A stretch of DNA of 64,000 bases from Alkalicoccobacillus murimartini (lineage in GTDB: Bacteria > Bacillota > Bacilli > Bacillales > Bacillaceae_D). Positions 25,887-34,667 of this stretch are shown piece after piece (position 1 is the stretch's first letter; every line of letters starts with the position of its first letter). A model generated the notes under the pieces. It saw only the letters and a list, made by a program, of their open reading frames with translations, was not told where the DNA came from and ran no database searches. The stretch spans positions 62,001 to 126,000 of the forward strand of contig NZ_JAUSUA010000001.1 in the NCBI RefSeq assembly GCF_030813245.1, read 5' to 3'. A program made the translations under genes and the position numbers.

Positions 25887-25946
25887 GGGCTAATCATCAC
25901 CAATTGGGCTTAGGTGAATAGACTAAGAAAAAAGGAGGCGATCTTA

Positions 25947-26309
25947 ATGGATCAGCAAGCTGCCTATAACGAGCAGATGAAATCTATGTGCGAGCAATAT
26001 ATTAACCAAGCGATAAAAATGCATGCAAATGGTGTAGATTATGAAGGAGTCATTGAAACAGTTGATGATGATCATGTATACGTCATGGTTCCTGTTGACG
26101 AACAAGGACAATTCATGAGTATGTATGAAGTCATGGCTGGCATGAACCAAGAGCAAGAACAAATGATGACATCCGGACAGAGTCGCTACGGCTACCCGTA
26201 CCAACCATATTATCCTGGATACTACCCATATTATCCGCGTCCACGCCCCTATGGATGGAGACGACTTATTTTTCCATTAGCAGCATTAACAGCACTAGCC
26301 ATACTGTAA
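25947..26309 (+). CDS. Small Tyr/Pro-rich protein, possibly spore-coat related
   Basis: 120 aa. The N-terminal 65 residues are a mixed alpha/beta segment (YEGVIETVDDDHVYVMVPVD); a Tyr/Pro-rich stretch (YGYPYQPYYPGYYPYYPRPR, about 76-95) and a hydrophobic C-terminus (LIFPLAALTALAIL) follow. Such composition occurs in Bacillus spore-coat and surface proteins; the assignment is by composition only. The ATG at 25947 follows AAAGGAGGCGATCTTA. Just downstream lie a terminator and the 20-bp tandem array. Confidence 0.72.
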   Translation: MDQQAAYNEQMKSMCEQYINQAIKMHANGVDYEGVIETVDDDHVYVMVPVDEQGQFMSMYEVMAGMNQEQEQMMTSGQSRYGYPYQPYYPGYYPYYPRPRPYGWRRLIFPLAALTALAIL

Positions 26310-26314
26310 AGAGG

Positions 26315-26343
26315 AACCAGCCTGATGGAAGGCTGGTTTTTTT
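26315..26343 (+). terminator. Terminator preceding the tandem array
   Basis: AACCAGCC / GGCTGGTT stem with an eight-base loop and T7. Confidence 0.85.
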
Positions 26344-26344
26344 C

Positions 26345-26866
26345 GTGGAGCTGGAATTAATAAAGAGAGGTGGCAATCAGTAAAGAGGAGCTGGAATTAG
26401 TAAAGAGAGGTGGCAATCAGTAAAGAGGAGCTGGAATTAGTAAAGAGAGGTGGCAATCAGTAAAGAGGAGCTGGAATCAGTAAAGAGAGATGGGAATCAG
26501 TAAAGAGAGGCGGAAATCAGTAAAGAGAGATAGGAATCAGTAAAGAGTGACTGAAAACAGTAAAGAGAAGTGGGAATCAGTAAAGAGAGGCAAGAATCAG
26601 TAAAGAGGAGGTGGAATCAGTAAGGAGACGCTGGAATTAGTAAAGAGAGGTGGCAATCAGTAAAGAGGAGCTGGAATCAGTTAAGAGAGATGGGAATCAG
26701 TAAAGAGAGGCGGAAATCAGTAAAGAGAGATAGGAATCAGTAAAGAGTGACTGAAAACAGTAAAGAGAAGTGGGAATCAGTAAAGAGGAGGTGGAATCAG
26801 TAAAGAGACGCTGGAATCATTAAAGAGAAGCGGAAATCAGCATAGGGTAGTGGATATCAGTAAAGT
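26345..26866. repeat. 20-bp tandem repeat array, about 25 units
   Basis: Unit TAAAGAGAGGTGGCAATCAG and variants, repeated head to tail from 26361 to 26860 with a partial unit at each end. All units keep exact 20-bp register, so there is no indel over 500 bp. The unit varies mainly in its middle (AGAGG/GAGGA/AGAGA and GGTGGC/GCTGGA/GCGGAA), while TAAAGAG and ATCAG are nearly fixed. A block of six units at 26461-26580 recurs at 26661-26780, showing a 200-bp higher-order duplication. Stops occur in all frames on both strands, so it is non-coding. It lies between convergent genes. Confidence 0.97.
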
Positions 26867-26879
26867 AATCTCATCCTAT

Positions 26880-27836
26880 TCAATGATCCATTTCAAAAGG
26901 AATAGGAATGTGATATGTTCTTCCTTTGTTTTTACCAGTAGTCCGTACGTTTAAGTTTTTCAATAAGTAGTGGGCTATGGTTGTGGTGGGCAGGTTGAGG
27001 AAATCGCGTGCTTGGTGATTTTTGATTGTCGGTTGAAAAAGCAAGGCATAGTCCTGGAGGGTTGGGATGTGAGCATACTTAGAAGTAAAGGAGCAATTTT
27101 CACATGTCCACTTCCTAATGCGCCGTGGTCGAGTCATTGTAAGCTTGTTACATTGTATACAGTGCACGCCGCTCTGTATTGAAGTTGAATCAAGTCCAAA
27201 TAGTTTCAACTGATTCGATGATGCTGGCAGATGTGAGTGGGATAATAAAGAAGCGACTTGCTCTATTTGTTTTTGAGACAAATATTCACGTTTCGTTTTC
27301 TTCAGAAAAGTATCCATTTCTAAAGGAATTGCCTCTGCATGTATAACCCTTGAAGGTGCGTAACGTAGGAGTGTGAGTGGTGAGCTATAAACGACATAAG
27401 TGCTAATTGGTAGTGAGGGCCATCCATTCTGAACAAGAAATGAATCCAATTGATTCTGTTGGCGTGAGGTTTGAATAAGGGGATTGGGAATTCGCTCTTC
27501 CTTCTCGTGAAGGATCCGCAGCACCTGATGTGAATCTTTATCAAACTGAATGACACCTTGATAATTTTTAACTTCAAGGATGATCATTCCTTGCTTACAT
27601 AATAGAAGGGTGTCTATTTGAACATATCCATACGGTTTAGCTGGGAGCCTCAGATCGTGCAGGATCAAAAAATGAGTAAGTTGATCTAAATAATAATCAA
27701 TCGAGCACTCTCCTTTGAATCCTATTTGCCTTTTACTCATGGCAGATCTCATTTCATCAGTTACATACTTACTTCGTCGCATAATCGCCTCTAATCCCAA
27801 CAGCTGTATAGGCGCAGCTCGTTTTTTTAGAATCAA
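26880..27836 (-). CDS. NERD-domain protein with zinc ribbon
   Basis: A 318-aa protein with a nuclease-related NERD domain (about 35-150): GFKGECSIDYYL, QIDTLLLCKQGMIILEVKNY (the D and E-x-K of the endonuclease-like site are present) and a Gln-rich helix after it. Residues about 225-250 hold a zinc ribbon, CIQCNKLTMTRP then WTCENC. DNA processing is inferred from the fold, not proven for the family. TTG start after AAGGAGGAATGTTGAA. The stop codon lies only 14 bp from the tandem array. Confidence 0.85.
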   Translation of the reverse strand: MILKKRAAPIQLLGLEAIMRRSKYVTDEMRSAMSKRQIGFKGECSIDYYLDQLTHFLILHDLRLPAKPYGYVQIDTLLLCKQGMIILEVKNYQGVIQFDKDSHQVLRILHEKEERIPNPLIQTSRQQNQLDSFLVQNGWPSLPISTYVVYSSPLTLLRYAPSRVIHAEAIPLEMDTFLKKTKREYLSQKQIEQVASLLSHSHLPASSNQLKLFGLDSTSIQSGVHCIQCNKLTMTRPRRIRKWTCENCSFTSKYAHIPTLQDYALLFQPTIKNHQARDFLNLPTTTIAHYLLKNLNVRTTGKNKGRTYHIPIPFEMDH

Positions 27837-27893
27837 TTCAACATTCCTCCTTTGATTCTATCCTTCTACATATTTCACATAGTTCCTTCTTAA

Positions 27894-27912
27894 TTTGCAT
27901 GTTTCATGTAAA
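27894..27912. promoter_or_regulatory. Inverted repeat between the NERD gene and cssR
   Basis: TTTGCATG-TTT-CATGTAAA is an 8-3-8 inverted repeat with one mismatch, in the divergent promoter region 123 bp upstream of cssR. It could bind a dimeric regulator, possibly CssR itself; not demonstrated. Confidence 0.35.
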
Positions 27913-28034
27913 TGTTGTGAATAATTACGTAAAAGATGAACTAAACTCGCGATAGATGTGCGAATCGGTTAAAATAGGTATATATAGCTATTATTTTAAT
28001 ACGTTTACTTGTTGTTTAAAAAGGAGGACTCAAT

Positions 28035-28718
28035 ATGGAACCATATTTAGTTTATTTAGTAGAAGATGAAGATAATTTATCAGCTGTGCTTAAGGCATAT
28101 TTAGAAAAAGAGAATTGGAATGTAAAGGTGTTTAATGATGGAAATGATGCTCTAGAAGCCATTGAGGACAAGCCTCATTTATGGATTCTTGATATTATGC
28201 TTCCTGGAACAGATGGCTACCAACTGTTAAAGGCCATTAAAGAAACAGAGGATCGTCCTGTTATCTTTATTTCTGCTCGAGACCAAGATCTAGATCGGGT
28301 ATTAGGCTTAGAGATGGGTAGCGATGATTATTTGTCTAAACCTTTCTTGCCACAAGAATTAATTATTCGTGCCAAGAAAATACTTAATCGAATTTATGGT
28401 ACATCTAATCAAGAACAGAAAAAGATTGAATTAAACCAGTATCTGATTGATCCGATTGGTCGTACGGTGACTGATACATTAACAACTGGAGAAGAAGTTG
28501 TTGATCTGACAACTAAAGAGATGGATTTGATCCTACTATTGACAGGTGATATTGGGAAAGCCTTCTCTCGCGAAAAAATTATTGAGTTTGTCTGGGGAGA
28601 GAACTATTTCGGTTCAGAAAGAGCCGTTGATGATGTCGTTAGACGCGTACGTAAAAAGATGAATCGGATTCATCTTGAGACACTTTACGGTTATGGGTAC
28701 AGGATCCTCTCCTCATGA
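28035..28718 (+). CDS. cssR: Secretion-stress response regulator CssR
   Basis: A 227-aa OmpR-family regulator. The receiver domain carries the acidic pocket VEDED, phospho-acceptor D53 in LWILDIMLPGTDGY and FISARD; the winged helix begins at about residue 130. The segments DRVLGLEMGSDDY, SKPFLPQELIIR and YFGSERAVDDVVRRVRKKM match B. subtilis CssR closely (from memory). With CssS it would sense misfolded exported protein and activate HtrA-type proteases. Ribosome site AAAGGAGG. Overlaps cssS by 4 nt. Its neighbours here include the foldase prsA. Confidence 0.9.
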   Translation: MEPYLVYLVEDEDNLSAVLKAYLEKENWNVKVFNDGNDALEAIEDKPHLWILDIMLPGTDGYQLLKAIKETEDRPVIFISARDQDLDRVLGLEMGSDDYLSKPFLPQELIIRAKKILNRIYGTSNQEQKKIELNQYLIDPIGRTVTDTLTTGEEVVDLTTKEMDLILLLTGDIGKAFSREKIIEFVWGENYFGSERAVDDVVRRVRKKMNRIHLETLYGYGYRILSS

Positions 28719-30103
28719 TCAAAGTAAATCTAACACAGCGGATCTGGCTTGCATTTATTTCACTTATCCTGCTGGTTGGACTCTCTATCACGATCGTCTA
28801 TCCCTTATCCATTAGGGGCACATTAACAGAAGAAACCTATCGCATGATTGAACAAACTCAAGCCACTAATATGGTTTCAGATTTTAATCCTCCTGCTAAT
28901 CAATATGAATTTATTGATGCGCAGAATCAATCAAGAGCGGTAAGTCATTTTGTTTACCCTGAAGAATTAAGCATGGAATACGGATCAAATCCGCCTAGTG
29001 ATATCTATGCGGAGATGGTTTCAAATGCAATTAATCAGGAAGGCCAGAGGGGAAGATATGAGATTCAATTTGGTGATCAAACCATCTTCTATGTTGTGTC
29101 ACAAGTGTCTAATAGAGAAAATGATACAGGCTACCTGATCTCTTACATGTTTGATGCTTATCGGAATTCGATGGTAGACAGGCTATGGGAAAGGTTGCTT
29201 TACTTATTAATGCTGACCAGTGTACTTGCACTGTTACCAGCAATATGGTTAAAGTATTACTTACAGCAGCCCCTTACGATTTTGGGGAATCACCTGGATC
29301 AAATTGCGAATCGTGATTGGCAGGAACCTTTGCAGCTAGAAGGGGACGAGGACTTCGAGAGGTTGTCCACCCAATTTGAGCGAATGAGACGAAACTTAAA
29401 CAGTTATGATCGTGCACAAAAGACGTTTATTCAGCATACGTCTCATGAGTTAAAAACACCTATTATGGTGATAAAAAGTTATGCACAGTCTGTTAAGGAT
29501 GGCATTATGCCTAAGGAAAATCTGGAACAGACGATGGATGTTATAACAGAAGAAGCAAATCGCATGGAACGCCGAGTGATTGAGATGCTCTATTTTACCA
29601 AATTAGAACAAATGAAAAAGGATCAATTAAATCGTAGTAAATTTGTGTTTGGTAGTTTAGCCTATCAAATCGAAGAGCGGTTTCGTTATCAAAGGGAAGA
29701 CGTAAAGATTCATGTTTTATCTCCAGAAGTTGAGGTTAATGGGGATTTGGATCAGCTTGAAGTCATGCTTGAGAATCTGGTAGAGAACGCATTGCGTTAT
29801 GCACAAGACGCCATCTGGATTTCTGCGGAGTCAACAACCGATCATGTAAAGATTATGGTTGAAAATAATGGCGATGCGATAGAAGACGAAGAAATAGATG
29901 AATTGTTCAAACCATTTTATAAAGGTAACAAAGGAAAATTTGGTCTCGGTTTAGCTATTGTGAAACAAATTGCCGAGTTACATCATGGCTCACCAAGAGT
30001 TGATAACACAGATCATGGTGTGAAGTTTACAGTGACTTTACCAAAGCAAGATGATGTGAGTCTTGAAGAGCAAAGCTCAAAGACTAAAAGGAAAAAAAAG
30101 TAA
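28715..30103 (+). CDS. cssS: Secretion-stress sensor histidine kinase CssS
   Basis: A 462-aa membrane kinase: helix 1 at about 10-30, an extracytoplasmic sensor loop of about 130 residues, helix 2 at about 158-180 (LLYLLMLTSVLALLPAIWLK), HAMP, then H244 in QHTSHELKTP and a complete ATP-binding domain (N box ENLVENALRYA, G box FGLGLAIVK). Close to B. subtilis CssS in length and in the PAIWL and KPFYKG-like segments. Translationally coupled to cssR through ATGA. A terminator follows, so cssRS is a two-gene unit. Confidence 0.9.
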   Translation: MIKVNLTQRIWLAFISLILLVGLSITIVYPLSIRGTLTEETYRMIEQTQATNMVSDFNPPANQYEFIDAQNQSRAVSHFVYPEELSMEYGSNPPSDIYAEMVSNAINQEGQRGRYEIQFGDQTIFYVVSQVSNRENDTGYLISYMFDAYRNSMVDRLWERLLYLLMLTSVLALLPAIWLKYYLQQPLTILGNHLDQIANRDWQEPLQLEGDEDFERLSTQFERMRRNLNSYDRAQKTFIQHTSHELKTPIMVIKSYAQSVKDGIMPKENLEQTMDVITEEANRMERRVIEMLYFTKLEQMKKDQLNRSKFVFGSLAYQIEERFRYQREDVKIHVLSPEVEVNGDLDQLEVMLENLVENALRYAQDAIWISAESTTDHVKIMVENNGDAIEDEEIDELFKPFYKGNKGKFGLGLAIVKQIAELHHGSPRVDNTDHGVKFTVTLPKQDDVSLEEQSSKTKRKKK

Positions 30104-30121
30104 AATGCAAGAACACGGGTT

Positions 30122-30152
30122 CAGGGTGCATATTATGCTACCCTGTCCTTTT
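30122..30152 (+). terminator. Terminator after cssS
   Basis: CAGGGT-GCAT / ATGC-T-ACCCTG stem with a bulge, then TCCTTTTTT. Confidence 0.78.
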
Positions 30153-30226
30153 TTCTTGTTTTCCTTATAACCAAGGAAGCTTGATATGGTATACTGAGCT
30201 TGATGACTAGTTAAAGAGGTGACAGG

Positions 30227-31186
30227 ATGAGCAAAGGAATTCGTAATTATCAGGTCGGAGAAAAAGTGGAAAGTTATTTTCTAATTAAATCCGCAACAAA
30301 AAGCATTGCAAGCAACAGCAAGCCTTTTTTAACATTAATCTTAAGTGATAAAACCGGGGATATTGAAACTAAGCTCTGGGGCGCCTCTCCTGAAGATGAA
30401 GCCTCCTTTGCGAGTAGGTCATTAATTTATGTGCAGGGTGATCTTATTGATTATCGTGGACGAAATCAGTTAAAGATTTCAAGTATTCGTCCGGCAACAG
30501 CTTTAGATAATGTCAAAATAGGTGATTTTGTCCGTTCGGCTCCTATTTCTGCGGAAGATATGCTTGAAGAGATTACACAATACATTTTTGAAATGAAGAA
30601 TCCTAATATACAGCGTATTACACGACATCTATTAAAGAAACATCAGCAGGAGTTTTTAGAGTCACCTGCAGCGACTCGTAACCACCATGAGTTTGTTTCA
30701 GGATTAGCTTTTCATGTTGTTTCTATGTTAAGACTTGCGAAAAGCTTGTCTGAATTGTATCCAACTCTCGATACGGATCTTTTGTATTCAGGTGTTATCT
30801 TGCATGACCTTGGTAAGGTAAGAGAGCTATCAGGACCTATTGATACAAGTTATACAATTGAAGGGAAATTACTTGGCCATATCTCCATCATCTCAAATGA
30901 AATTGATGCAGCTGCAAGAGAGCTCAAGATCGAGGGAGAAGAAGTAACGGTATTACAGCACCTAGTGCTCAGTCATCATGGAAAAGGTGAGTGGGGCAGT
31001 CCAAAGGTTCCAGTGATCCGCGAGGCTGAAGTATTGCACCTCATTGATAATGTAGATGCGAAGATTAACATGATGGATCGTGCGTTAGATCGCGTATTAC
31101 CTGGTGCATTCTCTGAACGTGTGATGCCACTTGAAAATCGCAGCTTCTATAAACCTGCTTTTCATGAACCTCCAATTGAGATGTAA
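30227..31186 (+). CDS. yhaM: 3'-5' exoribonuclease YhaM
   Basis: A 319-aa nuclease that trims 3' ends of RNA (and single-stranded DNA). An N-terminal OB-fold (about 8-90; [18 protein letters not shown]) precedes an HD domain (about 160-290) with [10 protein letters not shown], the downstream [11 protein letters not shown] and a metal-binding D in LIDNVDAK. Length matches B. subtilis YhaM (about 314). Ribosome site AGAGGTGACAGG. Followed by yhaL and convergent prsA as in B. subtilis. Confidence 0.93.
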   Translation: MSKGIRNYQVGEKVESYFLIKSATKSIASNSKPFLTLILSDKTGDIETKLWGASPEDEASFASRSLIYVQGDLIDYRGRNQLKISSIRPATALDNVKIGDFVRSAPISAEDMLEEITQYIFEMKNPNIQRITRHLLKKHQQEFLESPAATRNHHEFVSGLAFHVVSMLRLAKSLSELYPTLDTDLLYSGVILHDLGKVRELSGPIDTSYTIEGKLLGHISIISNEIDAAARELKIEGEEVTVLQHLVLSHHGKGEWGSPKVPVIREAEVLHLIDNVDAKINMMDRALDRVLPGAFSERVMPLENRSFYKPAFHEPPIEM

Positions 31187-31253
31187 TGCTTGTTCTACTT
31201 TGCTTGCTCGTAACATAGGATAAAGCAAGTAGACAAGCGGGAGGAGAAGTAGG

Positions 31254-31526
31254 ATGAGCGATCAGTTGAAACAGAGGTTAGCTATTGTTTTTTTGGCTGT
31301 TTTAGTCCTTATTTTTATCACTACTCAGACAAGTCTTTTGGCTATTTTGGCTAAAGATCCATGGTGGGTTTATGTTGTAATGCTAGGGGTAATCGTCAGT
31401 GGCTACCTCAGTATTAAGTATCTTCTTGAGGATCGTAGGCAGGAACAAGCATGGATTGAGCAGGAAGGTCATGTGTTTATGGAACGATTGGAAGAGGCCA
31501 AATTAAAAAAAGAAAGCAAGTCATAA
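31254..31526 (+). CDS. yhaL: Sporulation protein YhaL
   Basis: A 90-aa small membrane protein: two hydrophobic segments (about 9-31 and 37-54) and a charged C-terminal tail with EQAWIEQEGHVFMERLEEA, which matches my memory of YhaL. It is longer than the B. subtilis protein by an extra N-terminal helix. yhaL lies between yhaM and convergent prsA in B. subtilis too. Role in sporulation is assigned from expression in that species, not mechanism. Ribosome site GGGAGGAGAAGTAGG. Confidence 0.82.
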   Translation: MSDQLKQRLAIVFLAVLVLIFITTQTSLLAILAKDPWWVYVVMLGVIVSGYLSIKYLLEDRRQEQAWIEQEGHVFMERLEEAKLKKESKS

Positions 31527-31555
31527 AAAAAAGGATGCAGATGCATCCTTTTTTT
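31527..31555. terminator. Bidirectional terminator between yhaL and prsA
   Basis: AAAAAAGGATGC / GCATCCTTTTTT stem with an AGAT loop. Confidence 0.88.
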
Positions 31556-31560
31556 GTTTC

Positions 31561-32499
31561 TTATCCTTGAGCTTCTTCTTCCTCTTCTGAACCTTCTTCT
31601 ACTTGTTCATATGGAGCAAGTAAGTCTTCGTAACGAGAATCTTCGAAATTAATATCAGCATCACTTAATAATTCACTAAATACTTGATTCGGGTCTTTTG
31701 ATTGCTGACCAATTAAGATTTCTTCGATCTCATCTGCGAAATCTTCATAGGAATCAAGGCGGTCCATTACTTGGATGATATGGAATCCGTGTGTAGATTC
31801 AATTGGTTCGCTAATTTCATCTATATCCAATGAAAAAGCAGCTTCTTCAAATTCAGGGACCATTTCTCCTTCACCAAAAAGAGGTAGCTCTCCGCCATTT
31901 GCAGCAGAACCTGGATCAGTAGAATTTTCTTCTGCTAGTTCAGCAAAGTCAGCGCCGTCTTCAAGCTGAGCCTCAAGATCCTCTGCAGTCTCGATGTCTT
32001 CAACTAAAATATGACGAGCTTGAACTTGTGTACCAAATGAATCTTGATTCTCTTCATAGAAGGCTTCTTTATCTTCTTCTGTTACTTCTACACCTTCAGC
32101 ACTTAATTTAGTAATAACAAGCTGTGGCTTAATATAATCATCAATCAATTCATCTCTAGAATCAACTTCAATTTGACCTTGTGTTTGAGCTGTTATGGTA
32201 TTAAAAAGATCTTCATCTTCTTCAACGCCAAAGTTAGTTTTTAATTCTTCTATTTCTGCTTCAAGCTCTTCATCAGTAATACCAATATCATCCGCTTTTT
32301 CTTTTAAAAGCTGAAGCTGGATCATGGAAAGTAAATTTTGATCTCCTGCTTGATCTTTTAATGATTCAACAAATTCTGCTTCTGTAATGTCTGTACCATT
32401 AATTGTTACTACTGCATCATCAGGGGCCGTTTCATTATTGCAAGCTGTAAAAACAGTTAAACAAGCTAACCCTGCAAACGCTACGAACATTTTTTTCAT
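31561..32499 (-). CDS. prsA: Foldase lipoprotein PrsA
   Basis: A 312-aa membrane-anchored peptidyl-prolyl isomerase that folds exported proteins outside the membrane. The signal peptide ends at C20 (VFTAC, lipobox with Phe at -3). A parvulin domain lies at about 140-235 ([63 protein letters not shown]). The acidic C-terminal tail [12 protein letters not shown] suits an alkaline or saline habitat. Start at 32499 because GAGGAGTGTACACA precedes it. Proximity to cssRS is suggestive of joint control of secretion stress. Confidence 0.94.
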   Translation of the reverse strand: MKKMFVAFAGLACLTVFTACNNETAPDDAVVTINGTDITEAEFVESLKDQAGDQNLLSMIQLQLLKEKADDIGITDEELEAEIEELKTNFGVEEDEDLFNTITAQTQGQIEVDSRDELIDDYIKPQLVITKLSAEGVEVTEEDKEAFYEENQDSFGTQVQARHILVEDIETAEDLEAQLEDGADFAELAEENSTDPGSAANGGELPLFGEGEMVPEFEEAAFSLDIDEISEPIESTHGFHIIQVMDRLDSYEDFADEIEEILIGQQSKDPNQVFSELLSDADINFEDSRYEDLLAPYEQVEEGSEEEEEAQG

Positions 32500-32627
32500 T
32501 GTGTACACTCCTCAACGTTGTTGTTCCTTGAAATAATCTGGCCAGCCTGTCCAAAACAGCATTAACCAGTAACACAAACCTTACTATACCATATATCAGC
32601 ATTGGATAGAAAGTAATTCCAATAAAA

Positions 32628-32660
32628 GTACATTGGGCAAAAAAGGCTAGTGCCCAGTAC
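32628..32660 (-). promoter_or_regulatory. Hairpin in the prsA upstream region
   Basis: GTAC-(AT)-TGGGCA and TGCCCA-GTAC arms around an 11-nt loop, 129 bp upstream of prsA. Could be a leader structure or an operator; no U-run, so not a typical terminator. Confidence 0.3.
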
Positions 32661-32759
32661 GCATTAGATAAGTTTGCATAGTATACATTAACGAAGCGCA
32701 TGAAAACATTCATTTTGAATGCGAGTGCTGCTTCCTAAAGAATAAAGGAGGCGTAATCT

Positions 32760-32846
32760 ATGAGTTCTGGATACAACAGTGGGTTTGCGTTAATTGTAGT
32801 ATTGTTCATTCTTTTAGTAATCATTGGGGCTTCTTGGTCTTACTAA
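32760..32846 (+). CDS. YjcZ-family sporulation micropeptide
   Basis: 28 aa: MSSGYNSGFA followed by the hydrophobic LIVVLFILLVIIGASWSY. This is the YjcZ/SscA-type pattern (Gly/Ser-rich N-terminus, one membrane helix, GAS near the end) of small spore-coat assembly peptides. A strong ribosome site AAGGAGGCGTAATCT precedes the ATG and a perfect terminator follows, so it is a complete tiny gene. Confidence 0.88.
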   Translation: MSSGYNSGFALIVVLFILLVIIGASWSY

Positions 32847-32853
32847 GACATAG

Positions 32854-32885
32854 AAAAGGTGAGGGGGATTCCCCCTCACCTTTTT
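32854..32885. terminator. Bidirectional terminator after the YjcZ-type gene
   Basis: GGTGAGGGGG / CCCCCTCACC perfect stem, ATT loop, A/T tracts on both sides; overlaps the last codon of the convergent small gene. Confidence 0.92.
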
Positions 32886-33072
32886 AAGTGAAAAACAGTT
32901 TTACATATGTAGATGTCAGGAGAATCGTTAGACATATATTTGTAACGCGAAACACTTTCGCCTGTTTTTCGGTTGGAACTTCTCTTCTTGCACAGAACGC
33001 GTCTGCCATTGAATTAATGGTGTAAAGAATAAAGAGCGCAAACATTCCAAGAATCATAATAGAGAAGAGCAT
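32884..33072 (-). CDS. Small two-helix membrane protein
   Basis: 62 aa with hydrophobic segments at about 2-22 (LFSIMILGMFALFILYTI) and 45-61 (TNICLTILLTSTYVKLFF) separated by a charged loop containing CARREVPTEKQAK. The ribosome site AGGAGGCAGAATT is excellent, so this is a real gene. I do not recognise the family. Confidence 0.75.
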   Translation of the reverse strand: MLFSIMILGMFALFILYTINSMADAFCARREVPTEKQAKVFRVTNICLTILLTSTYVKLFFT

Positions 33073-33240
33073 AATTCTGCCTCCTGTTAACCATGTATTA
33101 ACTTAAACTTTATCAAACTCTATAAGAAAAAGATAGAAAAACGATTGAAATTATTCCTGTACCCTCAATTTAACGTTAATAAGCAAATCTTTACATCAGG
33201 TCTGCATCCACTTTATGATTATGTAGAGAGGGTGATTTGT

Positions 33241-33828
33241 ATGAGGTATCAGAAAAATAAGTGGAAGATTGCATTTTTTGCATTAGTCGCTATTTGTATC
33301 ATTGCATGTATTTCTTTATTTGTTCTAGTTCGAACCTTCTTACCTGAAGCTGAGGAATCTCATTACACGTCTGAGCAGCCCACAAATGAGCAAGGATTGC
33401 TACAGATTCGGTCTGATCGAGATCAAATGAACCAGCTGATTACTGAAGCGTCAGACCAGCTTGACGAAGAGACGCCATTTACGCTGGAACTTCTTAGTGA
33501 TCATGCGGAGTTTAGATCAACCTTTGACGTGTTAGGTCAATCCGTTCCCATTACTGTTGAATTTGAGCCAATGGTGGCCAATAACGGTGATCTTCTCTTA
33601 GAAGCAGATTCGTTTTCATTTGGATTGTTTAACATTCCATCAGAACAGGCAATGCAACTTATGAAAAATGTAACAGAACTTCCTGATTGGATTGTCGTTC
33701 ACCCATCAGAATCTTTAATTGAAGTAAAAGTTACAGATGCAAAGTTTAATGATCGGTACTCATTTAGGGTCCAAACATTTGATTTAGCAAACGACTTAAT
33801 TGAAGTTGAGATGTTTGTTAACGAATAA
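33241..33828 (+). CDS. ypmS: YpmS-like membrane-anchored protein (DUF2140)
   Basis: 195 aa: one N-terminal membrane helix (about 8-30) and an extracytoplasmic domain resembling YpmS/DUF2140, with LQIRSDRDQMNQLI, VPITVEFEPMVANNGDLLLE, FNIPSEQAMQLMKN, LPDWIVVHP and the C-terminal FDLANDLIEVEMFV. Function unknown in any species that I know. Start at 33241 follows GAGAGGGTGATTTGT; the 32-codon upstream extension has no ribosome site. Usually near other genes in B. subtilis, so its place here is a local difference. Confidence 0.82.
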   Translation: MRYQKNKWKIAFFALVAICIIACISLFVLVRTFLPEAEESHYTSEQPTNEQGLLQIRSDRDQMNQLITEASDQLDEETPFTLELLSDHAEFRSTFDVLGQSVPITVEFEPMVANNGDLLLEADSFSFGLFNIPSEQAMQLMKNVTELPDWIVVHPSESLIEVKVTDAKFNDRYSFRVQTFDLANDLIEVEMFVNE

Positions 33829-33860
33829 TGTAAAAAGGACAAGACAGGCTAAAAACGACC

Positions 33861-33900
33861 AAAACAAAGAACGGTCCATTGAAGGATCGTTCTTTGTTTT
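33861..33900. terminator. Bidirectional terminator between ypmS and scoC
   Basis: AAAACAAAGAACG / CGTTCTTTGTTTT outer stem with inner TCC/GGA pairing. Confidence 0.88.
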
Positions 33901-33932
33901 GGTTTGTTCATATAATGTTAAGAAGAGAATCT

Positions 33933-34529
33933 TTAAGAGGTTTTTGGAACCTCTTCTGGTATTACATTTTTTTCTTCTTTGATTGACAAGTACCCATTTT
34001 CATCATCAAGACAATCCTCAAATTTGAGTAGTGAGGTTTCAAAGCGATCAACAAAATCACTACCATACACATGGCGAACGATACTGATTAACTCAGAGAA
34101 TTCCGGGAACTTGCCATACAACTCACGAATGGGTAGCGCGCCACCATACACACTATATGTATGTTCATCATAACTCTGAAAGGTTTCTAGCAGCAAACTA
34201 CGCCCTTCATCGGTTAGATTAATATACGTATTACGTTTATCGTTCGCTTTCTTGCAGAACGATAGAAAACCCCGTGATTCCAATTTTTTTGAAAAGTTAA
34301 AGGCAGTGGAGACGTGCATGACTCCGAAATTTGCAATATCTGTTATTGATGCACCATCTAATTGATAGGCAATCCAAAGGATATGGTGCTCATTCAGGTT
34401 TAGGTCAAACGGTTTAATCCATGCTTGCCAGTCTTTTTCAACTGATTTCCATAAGGCTTTACTCAATTGAGCAAGTCGATGACTAAACATGACCGATTGC
34501 TTTAAGGAGTGCGGCGTCTGATGTTCCAT
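33933..34529 (-). CDS. scoC: Transition-state regulator ScoC (Hpr)
   Basis: A 198-aa MarR-family repressor of extracellular protease, peptide-transport and sporulation genes. The segments [55 protein letters not shown] (recognition helix) and [11 protein letters not shown] are nearly identical to B. subtilis ScoC as recalled. Start at 34529 follows GGAGGAGATTTAC. A good sigma-A promoter lies upstream. In B. subtilis ScoC lies in the same hpr-yhaH-serC-hit-ecs region. Confidence 0.95.
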   Translation of the reverse strand: MEHQTPHSLKQSVMFSHRLAQLSKALWKSVEKDWQAWIKPFDLNLNEHHILWIAYQLDGASITDIANFGVMHVSTAFNFSKKLESRGFLSFCKKANDKRNTYINLTDEGRSLLLETFQSYDEHTYSVYGGALPIRELYGKFPEFSELISIVRHVYGSDFVDRFETSLLKFEDCLDDENGYLSIKEEKNVIPEEVPKTS

Positions 34530-34587
34530 GTAAATCTCCTCCGTCCATAATCCATCCAACAAAACACTTCAAAATCGCTAGAACATT

Positions 34588-34616
34588 ATTATTTTTGAAT
34601 ACTTTTATTATGACAA
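34588..34616 (-). promoter_or_regulatory. Sigma-A promoter of scoC
   Basis: On the minus strand TTGTCA (34616-34611), N17, AATAAT (34593-34588), about 60 bp before the start codon. Confidence 0.6.
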
Positions 34617-34667
34617 GAAATGGCTAAGAAATAAAGTACTAATTTTCGGAATATACGAAAATCTATC

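Noticed and set aside
26361-26860. CRISPR array
   Set aside because: Repeats are 20 bp, directly abutting and without unique spacers; no cas genes in the window.
32435-32713. 92-codon minus-strand ORF upstream of and overlapping prsA
   Set aside because: It overlaps the prsA signal-peptide region in another frame, has no ribosome site, and covers the probable prsA leader.
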